DNA from: Isoetes taiwanensis
Taxonomy: Eukaryota > Streptophyta > Lycopodiopsida > Isoetales > Isoetaceae
NCBI GenBank assembly: GCA_021234155.1
Contig: JAJEKV010000003.1
Span: forward strand, 32,161,166-32,225,165
DNA: 64,000 nt
Direction of reading: 5' to 3'
The notes beneath the pieces were generated by a model that was given only the letters and a program-made list of their open reading frames with translations, searched no databases and was not told where the DNA came from. Both the position numbers and the translations under genes were made by a program. Shown in pieces: positions 55,966 to 64,000 of this stretch (position 1 is its first letter; each line of letters starts with the position of its first letter).

Positions 55966-56041
55966 TCTTCATTGCTATCTAAACCATTCTTCTCTCTGTT
56001 TATTTTCTTGAATATATGCTGCAAATTTGGCCCAAGAATTC
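55966..56041. repeat. Right copy of the perfect 76-bp inverted repeat
   Basis: Reverse complement of 55366-55441, identical over 76 bases by eye. Confidence 0.92.
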
Positions 56042-57440
56042 GTCTACTAGCTATGCTTGTCAAAATTTCATTTCTGTATAAGTGCTAGTCTACACTCATC
56101 TTTAGTAGCAAAAGTGAAGGCCAGCCCGTTCTTTGGATTGCAGGTTGACGAGTCTACTGATATTGCCTCGCAACAGCATATTGTATTGTGCATTAGCTAC
56201 TTGGAGAATGGTGGTGAGCCCAAACGCAATTTCCTTGGAATTTTGAGAGTGAAAGATGCTGGTGCAGCCTCATTGTTTGAATCCTTATTGAATTATTTTC
56301 AACATGTTGCTGGCTTTGACATGTCTAAATTGGTGGCATTTGGTTCCGATGGTGCCTCGACTATGGCAGGGAAGAATACAGGTGTTGCTGCGAGATTGAA
56401 GCAAAGATACCCTTTCTTAACATCTATTCATTGTATTGCACATCGTGCAAATCTGGCCGTGGTTGATGCATCTAAGAAAGACATCATGGAATGGTTAGAA
56501 GAAATAGAAAACCTTGTGAATGCCATTGCTGGCCACTTTTCTTGTAGTAGTAAAAGATTGGAAAAATTATAGGTTTTGCTTGAAGAATATGCATATGACA
56601 TTTTAAGGTTGGATAGAATTCAGCAAACTCGTTGGTTGAGTAGGCATAATGCCATAAGCAAGCTATGTGATGATTTACCTGCTGTCTTGAAGTACACTGA
56701 AATAGAATCGTGTGGTATTTGGAAACAAGTGGCTAATTTCAGCCTAATATACCTGCTGCATTTTTTGGCAGACATCCTTGGTGGTCTCACAATATTAAGT
56801 AAGTCATTCCAAGTTGATTATGTTGACATAACATGTGTGCCAGAACATGTAAAAAGTACTATATGTGGCATTCAGTTGTACTATATGATTGAACCAACAG
56901 TAGACTTGAATGCATTTCAGCAAGATAGAAGAGGGTACCCCATAATTCTGGATTTTGGACCTCCCGAAGGATTTTTAGTGGCTTTGAGGTCTTCTTTGCA
57001 TGGAAATGAATATAGAGGATGCAAAATATCACGAGACATAGATGGAGCAGATTTGAAGATTGTGATTGCATGGCAGAAAAAGTTTGCTAGAGCAATTTGT
57101 GACTGTTCGCAGACCAGATTTGAAGATACATCTATTTTGCAACATTTTAGTGCTCTTTCGCCATTAAACTTTCCAAGAAATTCTATTAAGGCGCGCACAT
57201 TTTGGTGAGAGTAGTTTAGAAGCACTTATTGAATTCTATGGCACAATGGAGAAGGTGAGAGGATCGCAGCAAGAAGTACCTCCTTTGGTAGATTCAACGG
57301 TGCTAAGAAGAGAATATTCGGATTTCAAAATTCATGCTATGGCGAATTGGGCTCACAAGGATCTTGAGAATGTGTGCATGCTGATTGCATCAAATCCATC
57401 GAATGCATTAGGGGAGGGTGCCCACATATCCCTCACTTAA

Positions 57441-58110
57441 GAAAAGAATCCTTATAAGTCAAGATGCATACATCCAACCTAAGCAAATGAGGCATCAACA
57501 AAAAGGTGGCAACCTAAGCTTTTTGTTGCTCCAATTTTCAGGCCAATTGGACATGTGTACAAGAAGTTACAAGTGTTCAAAGTAGGGTTAGTCTGCTGCC
57601 CACCTTCCCGCAGCAAGTGCCCATCTACTGCGCACCACTTGCCCATCTATTGCGTACCAATTGCCCACCTATTACACATCAAATACCCATCTACTATCTA
57701 TTGTGCTCTACAACTATAAAATATTCATTCATACCATCCAATTTCACACTCCTTCTCACATTTGCAATCAACAAATCACTTTATCATGCATGCATAGTAC
57801 CAAAGAACATAAGATGACATCCAACAATGCGACAAACAAGGAGGAACGATGAAGAAAAAATCTGAAACAAGAAAGGAATAGCGTGCAAAAATTAGTTGCA
57901 TACTAATTTCTTGGATTTGGATTCAAAAGCTTGTCCCAAAGCTGCCATACAGTTTATACAATATGTTGCAGCCTAAAATTCATCAAAAAATTTGCAAGCA
58001 CGCTATATTTCTTGGGCACAAAGTGATCATATCATAATTCCATCATCATCACTACTTGAGGGGTAGTCGGGTATTGGCATCTACAAAGACAATAACCCAT
58101 AATTAGTACA
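57441..58110. other. Spacer with ~26-bp tandem units
   Basis: 57598-57700 has four diverged copies of CTTGCCCATCTATTGCG-like units. No gene is recognised. Confidence 0.45.
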
Positions 58111-58114
58111 TGCT

Positions 58115-58465
58115 TCATTGAATGGGATAAATTTGAAATTCAAGCAAATTAGCAACCTTCATCATTTCTTCTCTCCGTGCCCTTGCATAATCCTCGTCCA
58201 TGTTCTTGGCTCTTGAAAGCACATCAGGGTCCACACCAACCTCAGCCATGTCTCGAATCATGCGTGCTTTGTTTATTCCATCAAGCATGTCTCCCGTAGG
58301 ACCAGTGTTCATGTTAGCATACCTGATCCATGCTTGTGTGTCCATTCCAATGCCATCATCATGTTGCACTGTTTGATCCATGTGGCAGGTCCCATTGTTT
58401 AAGAGGTGATTGAATGGTCTGTAATCTGCTAGGAACCGGTTTGGCAAGTGAAATATGCCCATCAA
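58115..58465 (-). other. Open 116-codon stretch, product unrecognised
   Basis: The product contains GDMLDGINKARMIRDMAEVG and RARREEMMKVANLLEF, a plausible amphipathic helical segment rich in charged residues. I cannot place it in a family. It could be the C-terminal end of a transposon gene; low confidence. Confidence 0.3.
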
Positions 58466-58480
58466 TGCTTATCACTTGCT

Positions 58481-59290
58481 ACAGAGCCAAATTACAGTTC
58501 TGGAGAGGGGAGGTTGCCCGTCTGTCCCCAGGTCCTTGGGAGAGGACTTTTGGGGCAAGCAGCTTCGGGGGGGTTTTTAGGGTCCGTGCTCTGGCGTCAA
58601 CACCACCCCTCCATGTCAAGACACGGCGCAAGGTCCCGGCCGAATCTGAAAAGGAAAGGGCCTCCTGGTGCCCAGTTCCCCTATCCGACTGTTGAATCCT
58701 CGATTCATGGGCACTTCTTCGGGAAGATCCAAAAGATTCCAAGATCGATTCGGGGGAACTTGTCAAACCGTGGAGAGTCCTGCGTGTGCGACCATATAGA
58801 AACTGGAGTGTTTTGTTGTTTGGGCACCACGGAGGCTCCGGAATGGCAATTCGACTTTGCCAAGTCGTCCAAAATGGCGAAATCACCCTAGGGAGCAATT
58901 ACAAGGTCAGTTTTGCAAAAGAAAGAAACACTCATGCCCTAGACGGCAGTATCCGCCATCCACATCATAGGCCAATTGACTACGAATGTGCTGGACATGA
59001 GCTACTTTGGCGATTCTTGGAGGAGAGGTGGTCTTCTGGCCTTGAAACTTGGTCCCCAGGGCAATGTCGATGTTCTGAGTCCATTTGCAGAGCCAAATCA
59101 AGATTTCGGAGAGGGGAGGTTGCCCATCCGTCCTCAGGGCCTTGGAGAGAGGACTTTTGGGGCAAGCAGCTTCCGGAGGGATTTTAGGGTCCGTGCTCTG
59201 GCATCAACACCCCTCCTCCACATCAAGACACGGCGCAAGGTCCTGGCCGAATCTGACAAGGAGAGGTGTTTGGACCCTAGTTCACATTTA
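58481..59290. repeat. Two direct copies of a ~210-bp GC-rich unit
   Basis: AGAGCCAAAT at 58481 and 59090 begins colinear blocks through GAGAGGGGAGGTTGCCC, GGACTTTTGGGGCAAGCAGC, GGGTCCGTGCTCTGGC and AGACACGGCGCAAGGTCC. The copies are about 605 bp apart. Open frames across them on both strands have no recognisable product. Confidence 0.7.
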
Positions 59291-59297
59291 TTGTCGA

Positions 59298-59480
59298 TTT
59301 TAGGTAGAGGTGGCTAGGACAAGGACATGGACAACTCCACCTTGAGTGGAGGGGACTAGGTGTTCGGGCCCTAGTCCCATATTTCTTGTCATTTTTAGGT
59401 AAAGGTGGCTAGGGCAAGGGCATGGTTGGCTCCACCATGAGTGGAGAGGACCAGATGTTCGGGCCTAATCTAGCCAACCC
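59298..59480. repeat. 96-bp tandem duplication
   Basis: TTTAGGTAGAGGTGGCTAGG at 59298 and TTTAGGTAAAGGTGGCTAGG at 59394 start two similar units that include CTCCACC(T/A)TGAGTGGAG and TGTTCGGGCC. Confidence 0.7.
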
Positions 59481-59857
59481 AGCCTATTCTATCTAGCCTA
59501 TTCCATCACCTTAAAGCCTACTCTATCTAGATCTAATCAAATCTAGCTTTTGATCCGACGGGCGCGGGGGGGAGGTGGGGAGGGCAAGGGAAATGGGAAG
59601 AGAGAGAGACAGGTGCATTGACGCGAGCTTCTTCGAAAAAGGAGGTACATCACCTAGTCATAGTAAGTGCAAACAGTCACAACTTAATGCTCACTAATGC
59701 TTTTGAAACTTTTATCACTTTTCATCAATAAAGATTTAAAGCAATGTCATTGCAACTAAAAGTTCATTGTGCATAATAGATAAGTCGTATTTAATTAAAG
59801 TGGGACAAATCTTGAATTTTGGGACTCGGACTGAAAATGGGACTCATACAAAAAAAA

Positions 59858-60250
59858 AAAAAAAAAAAGAGGGGTAGAGGATAAGTTGGAAGAAGGGGCA
59901 GGGGGGCATGGGGGAGAGGAGAGCAAAAGGGCAAAGGAGAAGGGGGGGGGGAGGGGGCACACCTTGATAAGGAGAAGGATAGGAGGAGAAAGAGGGAGGG
60001 GCCACACGCTCAAGAGGGAAGGGATAAGTTAGAAAGAAGGGGCAAGGGCAGCGAGGGGAGAGGAGAGCAAAAGGGCAAAGGAGGAGGGGGAGGGGATAAG
60101 CTGGAAGAAGGGAGAGGGGCGGGGCGGGGGAGGAGGGAGGGAGGGAGGGAGGGAGGGAGGGAGGGGAGGAGAGCAGAGGAGGGGGCAGGAGCAAAGGAGG
60201 AGCGGGAGGGGCAAAGGGGGGCAAGCCCTCACCCTCCCCCCCCCCCCCCA
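59858..60250 (+). repeat. Long purine tract with (GGGA)n
   Basis: Nearly 380 bases are almost all A or G on the plus strand, including about eight GGGA units at 60132-60170. It is followed by a run of 14 C and a run of A. Open frames on the minus strand through it encode only Pro/Leu/Ser-rich low complexity and are not genes. Confidence 0.85.
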
Positions 60251-60259
60251 CAAAAAAAA

Positions 60260-62130
60260 AAGTATTAATTATTAATATATAATTAATAATTAATTAAGCA
60301 ATTAGATAATTAATTAAATCTATTGATAAAATAATCAAATATAAATTTAATTAAATCAACACTCTATTAGAAACCTTTCTCGACCCACTAGTCGAGAAGG
60401 CAATCTAATTCCAAAGACCAAAAAGCAATCGCGGATGCAGGCAAAGAGGCAAAGAAGGAACAAGCACCAAGGCAAACGAAAATCCATGGTACCAAAATCT
60501 CCATCTTCCGTGAACTTCCTCGGTTTTTTGCAAGGCTTTCCAGACTAAAGCTCCATTTCTATTCTTTGCCCTCAAGCTGGTACAAAAAGCTCCAGAGGCT
60601 AGAGAACGGCAAAAAGGGCTTGAATCTCGAGCAATAATCCAGAAAATATCCCGATCACGACAAAAAGGGCCCTTTGGATCTGGCTTCTACGGCCCAATGT
60701 GATAAAATCAAAGATCCAGTATGCAACAGGGTTTTAACACTCCGCATGGCACAGCGGCAAGCATGGATAACGTAACGGAAGGCTGGTAATTTCAACACTC
60801 TGTTATCTCTGCAATTTCAACACTCTGTTATTTCAACTTAACGATCTAACTCCGGCTTAGCTTGCTCCTGTTTTTAAAAGTCATAAATCCAGCAAGAGGA
60901 AGACTCGGCAAGCTCTTCTTCTGAATCGGCTCAAGAAGACAAGCTCCTGCTTCAAAATCGGCAAAGAAAAGTTTCTTCTTTTGAAAGTTTCTTCAGAATA
61001 GCTGACGGCTCTGGCTCCTCCTACTGCTGCCGCCGCCATCGCTGAAATGGAGGCCTGGAGCCGTTTCTTCCAAGGTCTGAAATATGGAATACAATGGTCG
61101 GATTCAAATACAGCTCTGAAATATGGAGATACAGCTCTGATTCAAATGGAATATAGTTCAAATATGAATACAGCTCTGATTCAAATGCCCCGGACTCCAT
61201 CTTTGCAAGCCCCGGACCAATAACCGCTTCTCAGCTTCTATTATATCTTCTAAATCGGCTACATCTGGGTCATTTTTTGCCTATTTTGGGCCAATCCGAC
61301 AGGAATAAATCTACAAGGAAAGGGCACAAGCCAGAGCAGAATCGTCCAGAGCATCTCCATCTTCGGCATCTTCATCTTTGGCTCCAAGAAATGCAAGGGG
61401 AAGCATCTCTCTGCCTCTGTGGAGCGACGGATTTGAAATAAATGGAGGATTTCCCAGAATACCAGTTATCTGCTGCACCATAGCTCGAAAATCTGGCTAA
61501 ATTCCATCATCCTCTTGTGTTACTTGCACTTCCTCTTGGTTGCAGATCTGCCGGTGGTACAAAAGCATCTGCGGCACAAAGGTGTGTACCAAATTTCAAA
61601 ATTCAAATATTGGGGGGAAAAAAAGGCGGGGTATAATAAGAGTCTTGAAAATAAGTCCCGTAGAGTAGTGTAAAGTGAGTCTTGAAAATAAGTCACGTGG
61701 GCATAATATTTATATGGTGCATTATTATTAGTTATAAGGGTAAGTATATTTATAAGGTGCATTATTATTAGTTATAAGGGTACATTATTTTTAAGTTATA
61801 ATGTGTATTATAGGTGCATGCATATGTTGCTATTTACATGTGCATTAGGCATTACTGGAAAATACATAGGAAATTTATGGGGAGGGTATTTTTTCATAGA
61901 AAATACATAGGATATTGTGTTTATTGAAAAATACATAGTATAGGATATTGTCTTATTAGAAAATACATAGTATATACTGTTTCATTTAAGAAAGCTATCT
62001 TTTAATAAAGCTATAGATAAACATTGACATATTAAAAAAGGGAGACAAGTAGGCAAGTAGGTTCGCCACATTTGTTGTATGTTTGATCACATGTGAACAA
62101 AGGTATAGTAATATGATATGATGTTTGAAG
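60260..62130. other. AT-rich and simple-repeat interior of the TA-flanked element
   Basis: No gene. It includes palindromic TTAATTAAT sequence (60262-60300), repeated GATACAGCTCTGATTCAAAT (61130-61180), a duplicated AAGGTGCATTATTATTAGTT (61715 and 61755) and AAAATACATAG repeats (61857-61975). Confidence 0.5.
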
Positions 62131-62930
62131 GTTATTCATTTTCGACCTTCTCGGACTTGTTGTGTTTTTCACTCCAAATGGCCTTAGACTTGTGTTTTTC
62201 ATCTTGAAGGGCCTTAGACCTGCGTTTTTTTATTTTGAAGGGCCTTAGAACTATGTTTTCCACTCAGACCTATATTTTTTACTTTGAAGGGCCTTAGAAG
62301 CGCCTTTCATTTCTTGTGAGTTGAGAAAGACTCTCAAACCTGTGTTTTTCGCTTTTTGAGCTGCCTTTCCGGCTTCATGAAGTCGAAAGGTCTTTGACCC
62401 CTAAAACCTGCGTTTTTCGCTTTGAGCTGCCTTTCTCGACTCGCGAGTCGAGAAAGGCCTTCTAATAAAACCTCACGTTTTTGGCTTTGGTACGCCTTTC
62501 GACTTGGCGAGTCGAGAAAGGCCTTCTAACCCCTAAAACCTGCGTTTTTCGCTTTGAGTACGCCTTTTCGATTTCGCCGGTCGAAAGGCCTTCTAACCCT
62601 TAAAACTGCGTTTTTCCTTTGAGCTGCCTTTCTCCTTTCATTGAGTCGAAAGAAAAAAGGCTGCGTTTCTCGACCTCGAACTCTTTTTTCGCTTCGAGCT
62701 TCCTTTCTCAACCCCCAAAGCTGCGTTTTTACTCTTGAGGATGCTTTTTCGACCCACGAGTCGAGAAAGGCCCTTAAAAAAATTTTCTTTTTTTTTTTTT
62801 TTCCTAGTTAAAAAAAAAGGAAAAAATTTTTTTTTTACTCACGAAGTTACGTTTTTTTCGCGAGTCGAGAAAGGCCATAGAGGGGTTTAGAGGGGCCTTT
62901 CTCGACTCATGAGTCGAGAAAGGCCCATAC
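62130..62930. repeat. Tandem array of TCGACTCGCGAGTCGA-type hairpins
   Basis: Units of roughly 60-75 bp contain a palindrome and CCTGCGTTTTTCGCTTTGAG-like linkers. Perfect palindromes span 62429-62458 (30 bp) and 62893-62926 (34 bp). Diverged ones are near 62490, 62568, 62633, 62746 and 62860, and one outlier is at 60377. Arms read GCCTTTCTCGACTC. Confidence 0.8.
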
Positions 62931-63484
62931 CTACATTCTTGAGAAATGGCCCTTAGAACTGGTTGTTCTCTTATTTGTATTGTGCGTGGCATCACTTGCA
63001 CTAACTTGATTTTGCCTTTCCCGGTACAAATCGCGAACGAAAGGACATGATCGGGAGCCATGTCGGGGCTAAGTGTGTTGATTTCTATTCTCTTCAAGTT
63101 GCTCTTGTGGCTTGGAACGCCTTTAGACCTTGCTCGTATGTTGTTCCCGATGGAGGTGGTCCGTGTGCGAAGATGATGTAATATTTGTGTCAGCCCGACC
63201 ATCATGGTATCTTCAACCATTGTAAACTTTGGTTTCAATCTAGAACTTTGATTTCAATCTTTAATGAATTTCCTTTGTTTCAGTTGCATTGTTCTTGTTC
63301 TCGACTCGCTAATCAGGGAAAACTGGAGGAAAGCTTCGATGCAGAGTTCTAGACAAAAAATCGAATTAAGGATAGTTTTCGGGTCGGGGTGCTCTTTTTC
63401 ATGTAAATTAACAGGGTTCCGAAAAAAAATGGGAATGGAATGAGTCCCACTTTAATTAAATACGACTTAGATGTTAAATTTGCA

Positions 63485-63855
63485 CTCTGAGTTTGCACTT
63501 AGCTGGGGATTTTAAATATTTCAATCCAATGCAGTTTTCCCAAGGGTATGAGGGCATATACCTGGAGATGTTAAGACTTTGTGAAGCAAGGTGCATGATA
63601 GATGTCAAGTTAGAGATTTCAAATATTTGAATCCAATGCAATTTTCCTATGTGTGCCTTTCCATGTCATTTTTTCTTGATTGATGCAGTCTTGCAGAACA
63701 ATGCGGCCCATATACAAAAGTCATATAGTTGTCCGCAAACTATGGAGGCAACAACAACATTACTAAGGTTCATATAGGTGTGGACAACAAATTAGTAGAG
63801 GCAACAACAACATTCCTAAGGTTCATATAGGTGTATTTGTATTTGTTGCCCAAAC
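63485..63855. other. Spacer with two diverged ~70-bp repeats
   Basis: ATTTCAATCCAATGCA-like sequence occurs near 63518 and 63627. AAGGTTCATATAGGTG with AGGCAACAACAACATT occurs near 63744 and 63800. No gene. Confidence 0.5.
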
Positions 63856-63859
63856 ATTG

Positions 63860-63884
63860 CCCAGCAACGCTGGGTATGGTCTAA
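63860..63884 (+). mobile_element. Second Helitron-like 3' terminus
   Basis: CCCAGC-AAC-GCTGGG hairpin, TATGGT, then CTAA. It has the same plan and loop as 46632-46659, with paired changes in the stem (CCGG to CCAG / CTGG). A G, not the usual T, follows, which weakens the exact end point. Confidence 0.55.
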
Positions 63885-64000
63885 GCTATATCATATTGAA
63901 TGTTGTGTGCATATTCAAATAAGAACCTATAAACAGAGTGCCTCACTTTACATATGCACACAACAATTACAAAAACAAGAACTACATAGCGAGCATATTT

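Larger units (their letters stand above)
55366..57440. pseudogene. Second hAT transposase, N-terminal half inverted
   Basis: The C-terminal part is on the plus strand (56041-57440): FFGLQVDESTDIASQQHIVL, VAFGSDGASTMAGKNTGVAA and IHCIAHRANLAVVDASKK form the hAT catalytic core. An in-frame TAG (56570-56572) interrupts before VLLEEYAYD and QTRWLSRHNAISKLCDD. The C-terminal dimerisation region is missing. The N-terminal part is on the minus strand (55441-55760): a TTF finger piece GCKNLKTSNFNEHAACKSHL and ESVDGAILNLFRVAYTVAAR. Reading out of the N-terminal part through the left 76-bp repeat gives the same peptide (FIFLNICCKFGPRI) that leads into the C-terminal part through the right repeat. Inversion of the segment between the repeats therefore explains the layout. 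Confidence 0.82.
59783..63467. mobile_element. 3.7-kb TA-flanked inverted-repeat element, non-coding
   Basis: The left end starts AGTCGTATTTAATTAAAGTG; the right end is its exact complement over 24 bp. TA lies outside both ends (59781-59782 and 63468-63469), as for Tc1/mariner-type insertions. The inside holds a purine tract, AT-rich sequence, small direct repeats and a hairpin array, but no transposase. Assignment to a superfamily rests only on TA and is tentative. Confidence 0.55.

Noticed and set aside
59844-60253. Proline-rich protein on the minus strand
   Set aside because: It is the translation of the complement of the purine tract; low-complexity artefact.

Overview
This is eukaryotic nuclear DNA, almost certainly from a land plant with a repeat-rich genome. 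The evidence is a Ty3/gypsy chromovirus with 1.6-kb LTRs and an initiator-Met-tRNA primer site, plant-type LINE fragments with a zf-RVT domain, hAT transposases with TTF zinc fingers, Helitron-like 3' ends, telo-box/TATA promoters and an HSPA12-like Hsp70 gene. A fern or other seed-free plant is my guess; nothing here proves it. No rRNA gene, convincing tRNA gene or CRISPR array was seen. Nearly every coding region is broken.

Layout. 1-3959: degenerate purine-rich sequence, possibly an eroded retroelement. 3968-9535: a complete but dead hAT transposon with terminal inverted repeats and an 8-bp target duplication. 9544-26906: a relic chromovirus into whose 3' region a younger, complete chromovirus of the same family (10959-24264) has inserted. 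27100-30700: decayed gene fragments, including an FCP1-type phosphatase piece, interrupted by a hAT-type MITE. 31845-34028: an inverted-repeat-bounded element carrying an array of 16-bp palindromes. 34743-35597: a truncated LINE with a 20-bp target duplication. 36000-50900: mostly non-coding DNA with many small direct duplications, a second LINE relic (44511-46010) and a Helitron-like 3' end (46659). 50940-51215: a SINE-like unit. 51369-54225: an HSPA12-like gene split by a 1.08-kb insertion. 55366-57440: a second hAT transposase whose N-terminal half has been flipped between perfect 76-bp inverted repeats. 59783-63467: a TA-flanked inverted-repeat element with a long purine tract and an array of hairpins. 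63860-63884: another Helitron-like 3' end.

The most striking content is in the young chromovirus. Between the primer-binding site and gag it carries two extra gene modules. Each is preceded by two or three copies of a ~75-bp hairpin (spaced ~205 bp) and by its own telo-box plus TATA box. The first module encodes a histone H3-like protein: it begins with the exact H3 tail MARTKQTARK, continues through a long lysine/glutamate-rich insert, and ends in a recognisable H3 histone fold (motif HAKRVTCMPKDIRLA). The second encodes an acidic protein of unknown function. The same element ends its integrase with a chromodomain, the type of module that in other chromoviruses reads methylated H3. An element that carries both an H3 tail and an H3-reader suggests histone mimicry, although this copy is frameshifted and cannot make the intact proteins.
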